Source: Prorocentrum cordatum (lineage: Eukaryota; Sar; Dinophyceae; Prorocentrales; Prorocentraceae). From it: 30,000 bases of DNA. The translations under genes and the position numbers were made by a program. This document shows, in pieces, positions 1 to 9,947 of the stretch (position 1 is its first letter; each line of letters opens with the position of its first letter). The notes beneath the pieces were generated by a model. That model made no database searches and was not told the DNA's origin. It worked only from the letters and a program-made list of their open reading frames with translations. The DNA is taken from contig CAUYUJ010020259.1 in the NCBI GenBank assembly GCA_963575745.1, forward strand, positions 594,088-624,087, in the 5' to 3' direction.

Positions 1-112
1 ATCCTCACTTTCGCGTATTGTAGCAGTTCTCATCGCGACCTGGTTAAGTTTCGCCCTCGTATCCTCCGCGCCGCGTTCGTCTCCTCTTCTTCGCCTTCGG
101 TATAATACTGTT

Positions 113-470
113 AAGGGCCGCAAGAGGGCCCCCCAACAGCATCATACCTAAAGGATCTTGGTATGACACTGTTGGGGGACTCTTTTGGTGCCCTCCTGGG
201 GCCCTCTTCTGCCCTTCTGGGGCTTCCTCTGGAGGTCCCCGGCCGGGGGCCTGAAAGGACCACCAGAGGGGTCTACGAGGGTGCCAAGAGGACCCCAAGA
301 GGGCCCCAAGAGGGCTCTAGGGATTATGTCCCAACGGACCCTTCGTTGGGACAGAATTCCTGGTGCTTTTGAAGGGGCGTATTGGGGCGCTTTGGGGCCA
401 CTTGGGTGGTCCCCTGCGAGTCCTGGTGCCGTCTTGGGGCCCTCCTGAGACTTTCTCGGAGCTCCTGCGA
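113..470. repeat. Fold-back repeat region, GGCCCTCTTGGGG type (family F, copy 1)
   Basis: Short modules of the form CCCTCCTGGGGCCCTCTT appear first in one orientation and then inverted (CCAAGAGGGCCCCAAGAGGG), so the segment can fold on itself. Two hairpins sit inside. One has arms 130-148 and 160-178, with 17 of 19 bases paired and an 11-base loop. The other has perfect 9-bp arms 328-336 and 344-352 around a 7-base loop. Open frames across the region give Pro/Gly/Leu-rich translations that merely follow the modules, so I do not call a gene. Related modules recur at about 1255-1760 and 17640-17930. Confidence 0.6.
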
Positions 471-846
471 GTGGAGGGAAGGTGCGATGGAAGAGGCCGA
501 GGACGAGGGGGAGGGGACGGAGGTCCGGGGCATGGGCGGGGAAGGGGTGTACCGCATCCTGCTCGAGGCTCGAGGCGTGAGACCTCGCAGGGGAGGCGGA
601 GGACGGGGGCAGGCGAGACCGCGCTTGAGAAGATAGGCCCGTTGCCGCGCCCCGCTTCTCCTTGCCAGAACTAGGGACCCATCCGGGCTCATGCAGATAT
701 ACTCTGGAGAGGTGGGCCGCTAACCTCGGACTTTTAATGTTACGTATTGCTCTCAACCGTAAAAGCGATGATGAGGAGCGGTTAGCGCATGTGCTTTCGG
801 GGCACCTCTCGGAAACCATTAGGTGTCCGCGTCATTCCAATAATTA
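471..846. other. GC-rich stretch without a recognisable gene
   Basis: The first part is purine-rich with GAGG/GGGG runs; the second is of mixed composition. Open frames exist on both strands but they overlap each other, lack conserved motifs and have no clear start context. Confidence 0.4.
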
Positions 847-945
847 AGGGTCTACCCCCTTCAACAAATTAGGTTCCACCCTCTTCCAACAAGTGAGGGT
901 CCACCCCATTCCAAAAACTGAGGGTCCACATTCAGGGTCCATCTT
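847..945. repeat. 25-bp minisatellite (AGGGTCCACCCC... unit)
   Basis: Unit starts at 847, 871, 896 and 921 give a 24-25 bp period. Each unit begins AGG(G/T)TC(C/T)AC and ends in an A/C-rich CCAACAA-like segment. Two trailing AGGGTCCA half-units follow. The sequence (G)AGGGTCCACTG also appears singly at about 1865 and 15875, so the motif is dispersed. Confidence 0.75.
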
Positions 946-1254
946 AGACTTCGTCTGCACCGCACTTCTGAGCCCCTGGGCAGAGGGGTTGTCTTGGGTC
1001 TGCGGTGTCAGTTGTCGAGTCTCGGGGCGGCCGCGCGGGCTTCCACAACCTTCATTACTCCACGAGGCGGGCCGGTCTTCAGAAGCCAGGGGCGGGGCGA
1101 AAAGGGCCACGCTTTGTTGACGTTGGGTTTTCTTCAGTTGCCGCCGAAATGCATGCCATGTCCGTTGCGTCTTGAATGCTGGGTGCGACTGCCTGTCTGT
1201 TCTGTGGCATTCGAGCCGCGCACCTGCCCGCGGGAGTCGATGTTGTCAAGGGCA
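946..1254. other. No gene or repeat recognised
   Basis: Mixed sequence between the minisatellite and the next fold-back region. Overlapping open frames on both strands show no family signature. Confidence 0.35.
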
Positions 1255-1760
1255 AGCAAACTGAAACCAGTCGAGCACTTCCCAGAGGTCCCGAAAATGC
1301 CCCGAGAGGCCCCCGATGAGCCCCCCAAAGGCTCTGGGAAGCCTATTCGACAGCCCAAGAGTGGCCCCAGGGATCTTCAAGAGCCCTACATGAAAACAAA
1401 CAACCAAACGGTCTTCCACAAACCGTTTGATCCATACCAAACGATATCCTACGGATCATTTGATCGGAGCCAGCGCGGCCCAAGCAGACGCCCCGCAAAA
1501 GCGGGACGACCGAGGAGCACAAACGGGAACATGCGCCATGTGTTTCTTCGAGCTCTATGGAGAACTGCTTCGGGTCTTCTTGAGGCCCTCCTGGGGCCCT
1601 CTTGGGGCCCTGTTGGAACTAGGTGTAGGCCCCCCTCGGCCCGACACTTGGCTCCTGGACGGACCCTCTTGGAACCGACTTGGGGTCTTCCCGACGTCAT
1701 CTTGGAGCCTTTCTGGGCCTTCTTGGCCCCACTTGGGGCTCTCTTGGTCGCATCCGCGGC
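1255..1760. repeat. Fold-back repeat region (family F, copy 2)
   Basis: The left half carries CCCAAGAGTGGCCCCAGGGATCTT-like modules. The right half carries the inverse (TTCTTGAGGCCCTCCTGGGG, CTCTTGGGGCCCTGTTGG), so the two halves are imperfect inverted repeats about 500 bp across. The AT-richer centre contains a perfect 8-bp hairpin (CAAACGGT at 1405-1412 with ACCGTTTG at 1422-1429) and further GATC-containing short palindromes. The translation follows the modules, so no gene is called. Confidence 0.5.
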
Positions 1761-2009
1761 TGCCTCAGCCTAGCGGTCGGGCAGCGTAGCTCGAAAGAGT
1801 CGCGGGGTGAGTTCCAGCTCTTGTGCGTGGTCATGATAGTTTATTCCTGATTGGAATCACAATTTGAGGGTCCACTGGGTTCGTCTTCTGGGCATGGGAA
1901 GTATCCATTATGTTTACTGAGGGAACTTCATGTTGAGTCGGCGTAGAGGCCGCAGGGTAAACCGCAGCATCCGCCGCTACTTGTTTTACCAGTCCTTCTC
2001 TTCTCTTCT

Positions 2010-2048
2010 CCTCCTCCTCCTCCTCCTCCTCCTCCTCCTCCTCCTCCC
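2010..2048. repeat. (CCT)n microsatellite
   Basis: Near-perfect CTC/CCT triplet run with a short TTCTTCTC-rich lead-in. Confidence 0.9.
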
Positions 2049-2264
2049 TGATTGTGGTGACGCCTACCCGACTGGCCTTTCAGAGTTCTGCGCCGCCGCT
2101 TTCGCGCTTGAGGATGGTGGGGAGCGGATTTGAGCAGCGTGGTTGGCAACACCTGTCATTCGCATTGTCTGTTTAAGCCCGAGTCCGGGGCCACTGCAGG
2201 TGCTTTTGCATTCGTCACCGCACGGAGCACTGGCAAAGCGAGCGAACCTTCAGGCGATTTCTTC

Positions 2265-2770
2265 ACACAAAAAATACAGAGGGAACTGCTTCGCTGGAAA
2301 ACATCTGCTTGAAGACCCTGAAGCATGCCAAAACAGTGTTCTCGGGATTCCAACGCCACGGATCTACCTGACTGTTGCATCTTGACGATCCTGAATCGTG
2401 CCAGAACGCCGTTCCTGGAACTTGAGCGCAGCGAAACAACATATGCTGTGCACCCCAATAGACCCGAATCCTTTCAAAGTACGAATCCGTGAAACTCGTT
2501 TGCAGATGTTTACGACGAATGTGCGCAGCGCTAAGGCGAGTGCCACATTTTACAAACGATTCGCCGTCAATCCGTGAAATTCCTGCAAATGTTAAGGACG
2601 AGTGTGCGCGGCGCTAGGACGGAAACCAAATTTTGTAAACGGCTCGCCCTCAATCCGTGACGCACCTGCAACTGTTTACAACGAATGTTCGCGGTGCTAA
2701 GGCGAGAGCCACATTTTGAAAACGACCCGCCCTCCATCTGTAAAGCTGTTGTCAATATGTAATCTTCAGA
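2265..2770. repeat. Composite tandem-repeat element (family H, copy 1)
   Basis: Two unrelated tandem arrays lie side by side. The first has about two units with a 73-bp step (CTGAAGCATGCC at 2318, CTGAATCGTGCC at 2391). The second has three units of exactly 83 bp (starts 2516, 2599, 2682) with the core GTGCGCGGCGCTA and a CCACATTTTGAAAACG segment. The order and orientation match the copy at 15001-15670; the copy at 8350-8635 has only the first array. The end CTTCAGAATC near 2765 matches CTTCAGGATC near 15685. No protein is evident. Confidence 0.8.
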
Positions 2771-2858
2771 ATCATAAATGGTGAGGAAGTCTCAGGCAAA
2801 ACGCCCGGCCTGCCCTAAAAACTGGCCTCGGGGTGCGACGGGGCGAAGTGATTTACAA

Positions 2859-3000
2859 GGAGAAGGAATGGAGGAGGAGGAGAAGAAGGAGGAGATGGAG
2901 GAGGTCGAGGAGGAGGAGGGGGAGGGGGAGGGGGAGGGGGAGTGGGAGGGAGAGGAGGGAAGGAGGAAAAGGAGTTGGAGGAGGAGGGGCGGAGAGAAGA
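2859..3000. repeat. GGA/GGAGGG polypurine tract
   Basis: Impure run of GGA and GGGA units, almost all purines on the + strand. Open frames over it are Glu- or Arg-rich on one strand and Pro/Ser/Leu-rich on the other, which is a translation artefact of triplet DNA. Confidence 0.85.
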
Positions 3001-3197
3001 CAGAGAAGCCTGATGTTCTGGCACCTTCCGCGGTGGTTCGCCCCGAGGGGGACGGGGAGTGTCGACGCCCTCCGCGGGACGGCGTCCCCGGCATGCCCGT
3101 CCTCGTGCTCCAGGGCTGGCATTATGTTGGCGTGCGGTGTGCGACTCTCTGCTCGGGTCGGACGAAAACGTGGAGATAGGGTGAAGAAGAAAAACGC

Positions 3198-3360
3198 CAG
3201 AAACATAAACTTTCGGCGCTCCGCGCGGATTTCTTGGATCCGCGCTGGGCCTCCCTGGCGGCGCTTCCGGTGCCGCCCCTGGCGCGCTCCGCGCGCCAGG
3301 GGCGGGGGTCCAGCGCGGATTTAAGCAATCCGCGCGGAGTGCCAAAAGTTTATATTTATG
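3198..3360. mobile_element. MITE-like fold-back element, family A copy 1
   Basis: Terminal inverted repeats of roughly 45-50 bp. The left end reads ATAAACTTTCGGCGCTCCGC and the right end, reverse-complemented, ATAAACTTTTGGCACTCCGC; both continue through GCGGATT and a second CCGCGCTGG block. The core is very GC-rich (CGCGCCAGGGG). No reading frame for a transposase fits in 163 bp, so it would be non-autonomous. Copies lie at 8836-8980, 20933-21040 and 23873-24030. No target-site duplication could be fixed. Confidence 0.8.
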
Positions 3361-3475
3361 GCATTGTTCTTCTTCTAAGCAGAGGGGGTCACGAAGTCTG
3401 CTGCACCCAGCTGGTTTCGGCCCCGCAGCCGGGCGCCAGGAGACGCTGGGGAATTCAGCTACGCAAGACGATTCG

Positions 3476-3699
3476 CTACAGTCGGACCGAGGTATAAGAT
3501 CGATGTCGGTTCGGGGAGGGTGCCCTAGTGTTCTTCGTGCTTGTTGGATGTTCTTGTGAATCCTGGTGAGGGTACCTCTGGATGTTCTGTTCCTTTTGGC
3601 CGACGGGGGGTCTCATGCTTCAGAAGGGTGTTCATGTCTCTGGCCTGGGACGAGGGTTCAGACCAACCCGAGCTTTGGAGGGGTACCCTCATGTGCTTC

Positions 3700-3700
<1 letters not shown>
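3476..3700. repeat. Dispersed repeat R1, copy 1
   Basis: The segment from CTACAGTCGGACCGAGGTAT onward is highly similar to 9003-9185, sharing GGTTCGGGGAGGGTGCCCTAG, TTGGATGTTCTTGTG and GGGTCTCAT in the same order. In both places it follows a family A element, but about 100 bp of extra DNA separates the two here against about 20 bp in the other copy. The minus-strand translations of the two copies are also similar, which DNA homology alone could explain. Function unknown. Confidence 0.75.
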
Positions 3701-3872
<172 letters not shown>

Positions 3873-3935
3873 CCCTCCACCTCCCCTGCCCTGCACGCCC
3901 CGAGCCCTACGGTTAAAACCATCCCGACGGGCGTG

Positions 3936-4100
3936 CGTCAGGAGGGGAGAAGAAGCACACACAGACACCAAGAATCCTCCACTCCCAGGAACATAATGGG
4001 AACATATGGGAAGTGGGGAGAAGACAAAGCCCCATCAGATATGGGAAAACATGGGGAATCTTGCTATCTGTGTGCTTTTTTTTGCGTGCCCCAGGGCCCC
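3936..4100. mobile_element. MITE-like fold-back element, family B copy 1
   Basis: Inverted ends: AAGCACACACAGACACCAAG from 3953, against a right end that reverse-complements to AAGCACACAGATAGCAAGAT (to 4077). The interior has GGGAAGTGGGGAGAAGACAA. The homologous copy at 28945-29100 keeps both ends and the interior block, and similarity extends about 20 bp outside the inverted ends on each side (GTCAGGAGGG at left, CCC(A/T)GG(G/A)CCCC at right). No coding capacity. Confidence 0.75.
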
Positions 4101-4720
4101 GTCAATGCGGTGTGGCCTGGCTCCCGCGGGCCCTATGGGGCCCTCGCCGCTCGAGAGGGCTCCCCGCGCGTGCCCCGCGCAGTCCCCGCGCACGGCCGGG
4201 GGGACGTCCGCCGCTGGGCGCGCCGCGCCGCCGTTTTTTCCCGGCCCCCCGCGCTTCGGCGCTCGGCACGCCGAGCGCTCCCAGAGCCCGCCAGCGGCAC
4301 CGTTCCAGGGCTCCTCCCGGCCGCCCGCCCTGGAGACTGTTTTTCAGGGTCGGGCGATAATTAGCCCGGGTTATCGGGCTTGCCCCCCCCCCCTCCCCCC
4401 CTCCCCAGGATGACCCGACCTTGCCGGTTGTGCAGGTCCGCGGGCAGGGGGGGTGCGGGCATGTGCAGGGCTGCCCACGGCGCGAGGGTTAGGCTATCGG
4501 CCGGCCCCCAGGAGAGCCCGGGCTATCGCCGACCCCCCCCAAAAAGGTCTCCTGTGAAGCGGAGCGACACGCCGTCGGCTCGCACGGCGTGGCGCGTCGC
4601 ATGGGCCCCCGGCCGCGACGCGCCGAGCCTCGAGCTCGTGGCCGCGGGTTCCGCAGTGCCACGTGCAGCGGCTCGAGGGGCCCCGCGTGCTCGCGGGAAG
4701 GTTCGGTCGGGAGCCCCGGT
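4101..4720. other. Very GC-rich stretch, no gene recognised
   Basis: Dense CG dinucleotides and short GC palindromes with open frames in nearly every reading phase, which is expected from the base composition. None shows a known domain. Confidence 0.4.
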
Positions 4721-5882
4721 TGTTGGTTCTCCACGGCGCTGCGGGCGTCTCACGACGTCGGACCTGGGGTTCAGTCGGGCCTGTCCCGCTACAGCGGGAA
4801 TATTCAAGAATCGTCCAGAACTAGTCTGGGGATTATTTTTGACAAAGTTTGGGGTATTTTTATTTTTTCGCCCAAGAAGTCCCCCTGTAGGGGGGCACGT
4901 CCGACTCAAATCTGGGGTCACAGTAACGAGGCACACCGAAGAAGACACCGCCCCACCAGCAGGTGTCCAGCGGACTCGTCTTATCTCCAGGTGGCCTCAG
5001 GGACCCTCGAGAGCGTTTGGAGCTTTGGACACTTCAGAGCGTGCAGGTTTGGCGGCACGTGTTCTCGTAGATCTCTTGCAGCCAGATGCTTAATCGTAGG
5101 TTGCCTGTTATATGACGGCCTTTCCATCGGAAAGGGCCGATATCTCCCGTCGAGAATTTCTGCGCCGCGTCTGATGCATGCTGGCCCCCTCCCGGGACAC
5201 ACGCGATCGCCTGTATATCTGGCCTTTCTTGCCGTCGAGGTAATATCTGAGTGAGTTACAGCGAGCTGTAATAGCTGTTCTATGTGTGGCATGCGAGGTC
5301 GTTCCTCCTCCGCCTCCTCCTCCCCCTCCGTCAGTCTCTGGGTCTGCGGTAGTCAGTGGCTTGCGCCAGTCAGACGTGCTTGGGCCTGAGGCTCGTCAAG
5401 ACGCACGCGAGCTGCACAAAAACGCGTCTACAGATGGGGCGCGGCAGGCTGGTGCACGGAGTTTTTGCCGACGGGTTCCTAGGGCAATCAAGTGCCATGG
5501 TTTTCTTCAACTGCTCCTCGACCTGGGCGGCCGGGACAGACGGCCGTAGTGCCTCTGGCTTTCAGGTTCGCATTCGGTCACCGCTTCAATGAGCCTGCCA
5601 GGCATCCATCCATCTTCCTCCTCATACTCCTCCTCTCCGTCTTCCTTCTTCCAGGTGCGTCTGCGAAGCAGAGGCGCTGGATTCAGAGATTCCACGTTTC
5701 GACGATCATGTCTGAACTGTCCAGGGGTGGCCCGACGGTCGTTCACCTATTATCTCCTGGCCATCTGTGGCCATCCTTGGACCAAGGGTTCTGATCAATT
5801 AAGCAAAATGGCAAAGGGCACAATTCAGGAATGGGCTATACTCCCTGCCGACGTTGATTTTCTCTTCGGTGCACTGCCTAAG
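4721..5882. other. Mixed-composition stretch, no gene recognised
   Basis: An AT-richer patch near 4800-4875 lies between two small hairpins (CCCGCTACAGCGGG near 4788 and CCCCCTGTAGGGGGG near 4880). A short (CCT) run sits at 5303-5330. The rest shows no repeat or protein signature. Confidence 0.35.
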
Positions 5883-6023
5883 GTCTCCGAGTCCCACGGC
5901 CGCTGCGCCAGAAGGAACGGCACCGCGCACGCGACGCACGGCAAGTGGCACGTGGGCAAGCACCCGAATGCCCCTGGCTATGACCAGTGGGAGGCGGGCC
6001 AGTCTTACAATTTCTTGCTTTAG
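5883..6023 (+). CDS. Possible terminal exon of an unknown protein (weak)
   Basis: In the + frame ending at the TAG at 6021-6023, the last 46 codons are mostly G- or C-ending, although the flanking DNA is less GC-rich. The segment starts just after CCTAAG, a usable AG acceptor, with a pyrimidine-rich lead-in (TTTTCTCTTC). The peptide includes GKWHVGKHPNAPGYDQWEAG. I do not recognise a family, and the minus strand is also open, so this may be chance. No matching upstream exon was found. Confidence 0.2.
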   Translation, partial: VSESHGRCARRNGTAHATHGKWHVGKHPNAPGYDQWEAGQSYNFLL

Positions 6024-6237
6024 TGGGGGCCAGGTAAGGGGAGTTAGTGTGAGCAGGAGTACGTAGGAAGAGGAAGTAGAGTAGGGGACGAGCGGATCGT
6101 GAGGATGCTGAGGAGCAGGTGGAGGAGGATGGAGGGACGCAGGAGCAGGGGCAGGAGCATTACGATAAGGTGAGGGAGCAATGTGGTAGGGGGAGGAGGA
6201 GAACGCCAAGAGGGACAATCATGTGGGCGCCGGGCAA

Positions 6238-6440
6238 ATTCAGTCGATGCGTGCGTGCGTGCGTACGTGCGTGCGTGCGTGCGTACGTGCGTGCGTGCGC
6301 GCGCGAGTGTGTGTGTGTGTGTGTGCGCGCGTGTTTGTTTGGGGTTTGCTTGTTTGTTTTCTTGTTTCGTTGCCTGCTTGCTTGTTTGATTGTTTGTTTG
6401 TTTGGTTGGTTGTTTGTTTGTTTGTTTGTTTGTCTGTGCG
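6238..6440. repeat. GTGC/GT tract followed by (TTTG)n tetranucleotide repeat
   Basis: 6243-6300 is mainly GTGC repeats with GTAC variants. It passes through GCGCGCG and (GT)n into TTTG/TTGC tetranucleotides up to about 6430. Open frames over it are translations of the repeat. Confidence 0.92.
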
Positions 6441-6901
6441 TGTGCGCATACAACGTGAATTTGCACTGTGCTTTTCGTCCTGCGAGGACTTCGCAGCTTT
6501 GGTGGAGGAGCAGTGCGATTGTGTGCGTATGGGTGTCAAGTTAGCCACGTCGACCGAGTCGGCGGGCCCTGGCCACTTCCACTCTTGAGGACCCTCGCGC
6601 GTCCACGCAGTACCTGCCAATCGCGTGCATGGGCGATGGCGAGAGCGCAAGGCTTTACTTCGGACGCCCCTAGATCTAAATTTCAGGCTTGACGTGTGTA
6701 GAGTTGTAATGTGGGCCTGCGGCAAAGGGTCTCACGAGGGTCGTCTCCTTCGAACTTCTGGAGACCAGTTTTTGGGAGCTGATGGGCAGGTTTTGGGAAC
6801 GCCGAGGTCGCATCAATTTAGCATATAGTAGTACCAGTCCGCTCGCGTCTGTTTACCAGGCTGGCACCGTCTAGCTCCCTGCGTCATGCCCACTTCAAGC
6901 A
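6441..6901. other. No gene or repeat recognised
   Basis: Unique-looking sequence of medium GC. Short open frames on both strands lack motifs. Confidence 0.35.
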
Positions 6902-6941
6902 GCGCACGCGCGAGCTCGCGCGCGAGCTCGCGCATGTGCGC
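6902..6941. repeat. 40-bp near-perfect GC palindrome
   Basis: The arms GCGCAC (6902-6907) and GTGCGC (6936-6941) enclose a perfect inner palindrome made of two copies of a GAGCTCGCGC-like block. The sequence is CG-rich with mostly alternating purine-pyrimidine, so it could extrude as a cruciform or form Z-DNA. Confidence 0.8.
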
Positions 6942-7160
6942 ACGGCAATCGCGGGCGGGGTGCGGCGTGAAAGTCCGCTCGCGCCCTGCACGGGGATACT
7001 GGGCATCGGATGCTACCCCAGACACCCGACGCTGAGATTTGTTCCGTACGCCTCCCCAGAGGCCCCGACCTCTTCCCAGAGGGGACCTGTTCGCCCCGGA
7101 TCCATCTGGGATGGCCCCTGGGCCCAATGACGGCCCCCCGTGGCCGAAGTCCCCCGTGGC

Positions 7161-7310
7161 GGGAGGAGGAGGAGGAGGAGGAGGAGGGGGGGGAGGAGGA
7201 GGAGGGGAGGAGGAGGAGGAGGAGGAGGCGGGGGAGGAGGAGGAGGAGGAGGAGGAGGAGGAGGAGGAGGAGGAGGAGGAGGAGGAGGAGGAGGAGGAGG
7301 AGGAGGGGGA
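7161..7310. repeat. (GGA)n microsatellite
   Basis: About 150 bp of nearly uninterrupted GGA triplets, all purine on the + strand. Poly-Glu, poly-Gly, poly-Arg and, on the minus strand, poly-Leu and poly-Pro frames are artefacts. Confidence 0.95.
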
Positions 7311-8213
7311 GATCTGCGGCCCCGTCCGCGCCCCAGCTCCCCCGGGCGCTCAGCTCTCGGCGAGGCCTCCGGCCGCCGGAGCGCGCGCCGGGGGCCCGAC
7401 TGCCTCGGGGAGCGGCGCGAGGAAGCCCCATGTAGACCTCCACGGCGGGCGGCGGCGTCAAGCCGCGCACCAGAGGCCACTCTTGCCTGGGACCGCTCGT
7501 CCGTGCAGCCGCGACGGCGGTGGCGCGACGAGGACGTCTGGCGCCGCACAACAGGCCAGGCCAGAGCTCCCAGCCCCGTCTCTGTGCGGGGTTCGTCTCG
7601 GGCCACACGCATCCGTTTGCGGGCCCCACGGGGTGCTGGCAAAATCGGTGCCGAGGTGGCGCCCCCCCAGGAAGCTTTGTTTCGCTAGACGTCTGGGTGC
7701 CAGGGACGATGGCCGCGGCGGCAGCGACGACGACGACGACGGGTGCCACGACGGCGGCGGCGACGACGATTTCGGGCGCGGCAGCGGCGACATTGTGACG
7801 AGCGGGCGACGGGTAGTGGCGACTGCGACGGGTGGGCGACGACGGCGCCGCCACGACGCGGCGACGAGAGCGACGCGACGACGACGACGGCGACGGCGAC
7901 GGTGCCGGCACCGACTTCGGCGTCGCCGTCGACGACTGCGACCCCGAAGCCCCAGCCGCTTCGGGGCGCGCGCCGGAAGGCCGGGGAGCCCGGCGTCAGC
8001 CTGGCCGGCGTGCGAGCTGGCTCGCCTGGCGGCGCGCCCGCGTGCAGCAGCGGCCCCGTCGGCACGCACTACCTGCAGGACCCGCGGCGGCGGGCGGCCC
8101 GGCAGCGACGGTGGCGCAGCGGCGGCGGCCCGCGGGCGCAGCGGGACAGGGAGCCCGTGGGGCGACACGCTCGGTGAGGGGGCGGTAGGGGGAAGCAACA
8201 GGGGGGGAGGTTG
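7311..8213. other. GC-rich stretch with degenerate CGA/GAC triplets
   Basis: Between two GGA tracts. 7715-7925 is rich in GACGAC/GCGACG units. A + frame from about 7870 to 8177 gives a Thr/Ser/Pro-rich segment followed by less biased sequence ending in GTHYLQDP, which could be a linker-bearing exon. It has no recognisable domain and competes with other open frames. Confidence 0.3.
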
Positions 8214-8346
8214 GGGAGAGGGAGAGGGAGAAGGCGGAGGAGGAGGAGGAGGAGGAGGAAGAGGAGGAGGAGGAGGAGGAGGAGGAGGAGGAGGAGGAGG
8301 AGGGGGAGGAGGAGGAGGAGGAGGAGGAGGAGGAGGAGGAAGGGGA
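8214..8346. repeat. (GGA)n microsatellite
   Basis: GGA triplets with a few GGGA and GAA interruptions. The tract directly abuts composite element H copy 2. Confidence 0.95.
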
Positions 8347-8349
8347 CTG

Positions 8350-8635
8350 GTGTAAACCCAAGAGTCATCAACGATGTTGGAATAAAGCCTCCCTCCAAGC
8401 TCCCTTTTCCTCTGCCCCATACAAGGATTCATTTCCACTGAGGGAAGTGCCCCGTTGGGAGACAACCGTTGGAGGATCCTGAAGCGTGCCAAAAACACCA
8501 GCCTCGGGACTCCAACGCCACGAATCAATTTGACTGTTGCGTCTTGACGGTCCTGAATCGTGGCAGAAAGCCACTCGTGGGACTTCAACGCCGCGAATCA
8601 ACCTAACTGTTGCGCCTTGACCAGGCTGAATCGTT
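8350..8635. repeat. Composite tandem-repeat element (family H, copy 2, partial)
   Basis: A lead segment ending in CCTCCCTCCAAGCTCCCTTT matches 15030-15050, and GAGGGAAGTGCCCCGTTGGG matches the other copies. Two tandem units of 74 bp follow (starts 8477 and 8551), each with CCTGAA(G/T)CGTG and CAACGCC(A/G)CGAATCAA. The 83-bp array of copies 1 and 3 is absent; a CCT-rich tract begins in its place. Confidence 0.8.
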
Positions 8636-8640
8636 CGCAA

Positions 8641-8757
8641 CCTCCCTCCCCTCCCCCCCCCCCCTCCCTCCCCCCCTCCCTCCTCCTCCCTCCCTCCCTC
8701 CTCCCTTCATCTCATCCCTCCCTCCCTCCCTCCTTCCTCCTCCTCCCCCCCCCACCT
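8641..8757. repeat. (CCCT/CCT)n pyrimidine tract
   Basis: CCCT, CCT and poly-C units with rare interruptions (TTCATCTCAT). Confidence 0.93.
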
Positions 8758-8835
8758 CCGGGTACCCATCGGTCGTTGACAGTCTGTCTTCTCAGACCTC
8801 CAGGCCCCAATCTATTCGAAGAAAAAAAGAAACGG

Positions 8836-8980
8836 CGTAAGCAGAAACTTTTGGCGCTCCGCGCGGATTCCTGAGACCCGCGCTGGGGCCCCCGGCGGCG
8901 CCTCCAGCGCCGCCTCTGGCGCGCTCGGTCCAGCGCAGATCCAAGAATTCCGCGCGGAGCGCAAGCAGTTTATGCTTATG
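8836..8980. mobile_element. MITE-like fold-back element, family A copy 2
   Basis: Inverted ends of about 55 bp. The left starts CGTAAGCAGAAACTTTTGGC and the right, reverse-complemented, starts CATAAGCATAAACTGCTTGC. Both continue GCTCCGCGCGGA(A/T)T to a CGCGCTGG block. The core GGCGGCGCCTCCAGCGCCGCC is itself palindromic. This is the most symmetric copy of the family in the window. Confidence 0.82.
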
Positions 8981-9002
8981 TGTTGTTTCTTGTTTCTTCT
9001 AT

Positions 9003-9185
9003 CTACAGTCGGACTGAGGTATAAGGTCGAGGTCGGTTCGGGGAGGGTGCCCTAGTGCTCTTCGTGCTTGGTGGATGTTCTTGTGCATCTCGGGGGAGTG
9101 TACCCTTGGATGTTCTGTGTGTTTTGGCCCGCGGAGGGTCTCATATTCTTGAAGGATATTATTCAGGCCTCGGTCTGACTGTAGG
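9003..9185. repeat. Dispersed repeat R1, copy 2
   Basis: Matches 3476-3660 in order and orientation (CTACAGTCGGACTGAGGTAT, GGTTCGGGGAGGGTGCCCTAG, TTGGATGTTCT, GGGTCTCAT). It lies about 20 bp after family A copy 2, so A plus R1 may be one larger repeat. Confidence 0.75.
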
Positions 9186-9762
9186 CGTAGCCCAATTTCA
9201 TGAACCGTACGGCGTTTCCGTGCCCCTACTCTTTCAGAGCTGGTGGGAAGTTGATTTGCGTTCAGCGTTTTCTCCTCTCTTGTTTCTGCCAACTTCTTCC
9301 GGCCGATGGGCACTTGGGCTCGCAGGTAGCACCAGCGGTTGCCAATTTTCGTTTCTCCCTCAGCCAGATGGGCGCAGCCTGGAGGGATCATGATCCGCGT
9401 CCGCTCGTCTCAGGCCGATCTGTGAGCTGCAGGCGGATTCATGCAGTAGGCTCGCGCCGCACTGCCTGCCCCTGCGTCGTCACTCCACGTGTCCACGGCA
9501 CGGGGGCCGATGCCGAGCGGACGTCGGGCAACTGTGCCGGGCCTGGTGAGGGGACTACGGCCGGGAAGGGTTTCAAGTTCGCACTCCTGATGACCTCTGG
9601 AAGGGGTCGGCGGATAAGCCTTCTCTGCGGCGAGTCTAGATACAAGGCTGAACGTGCTGGGCTGCGGCAGGGCATTGTCGGTGAAGATGCCTGGGTCGGT
9701 GCTGGCGGGGGGGACGAGCCAGGGCTCGGGAGCAGATCCACCATGCTAACAGGCCAGGAATT
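9186..9762. other. No convincing gene
   Basis: A long + frame runs from about 9200 to 10210, but it crosses a fold-back repeat (family E), has no domain and its composition matches the surrounding DNA. I treat it as chance. Confidence 0.4.
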
Positions 9763-9947
9763 GCAAACATCGATTAAGGCGCGTGGATTTGCGACGGGTC
9801 CAGCTTCCGTGCAGAATCGGCGCGTTCCATCACCAAATCAGACGGCATTTGCTGTCTTTTTGGGGATGCGTTCCCCGATCCGTCGATCTGACGCCCACGC
9901 GCCAGATCAACAGATCCCCAATCCATGCCAGCGCTGGCTCGATGCGC
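9763..9947. mobile_element. Fold-back repeat, family E copy 1
   Basis: Homologous to 25528-25716: shared AGGCGCGTGG, GCGACGGGTCC, TCACCAA(A/T)TCAG and CGGCATT blocks in the same order. The ends are weak inverted repeats around GGCGCGTGG (9777-9786), with CCACGCGCC near 9895. No coding capacity. Confidence 0.65.

Noticed and set aside
5303-5330. Possible start of a gene with a poly-Pro N-terminus
   Set aside because: Short CCT run in a region where no frame has a domain or consistent codon bias.
7039-8355. 438-codon frame rich in Glu, Gly, Arg and Asp
   Set aside because: Most of it is the translation of two GGA tracts and CGA triplets; the middle has no family match.
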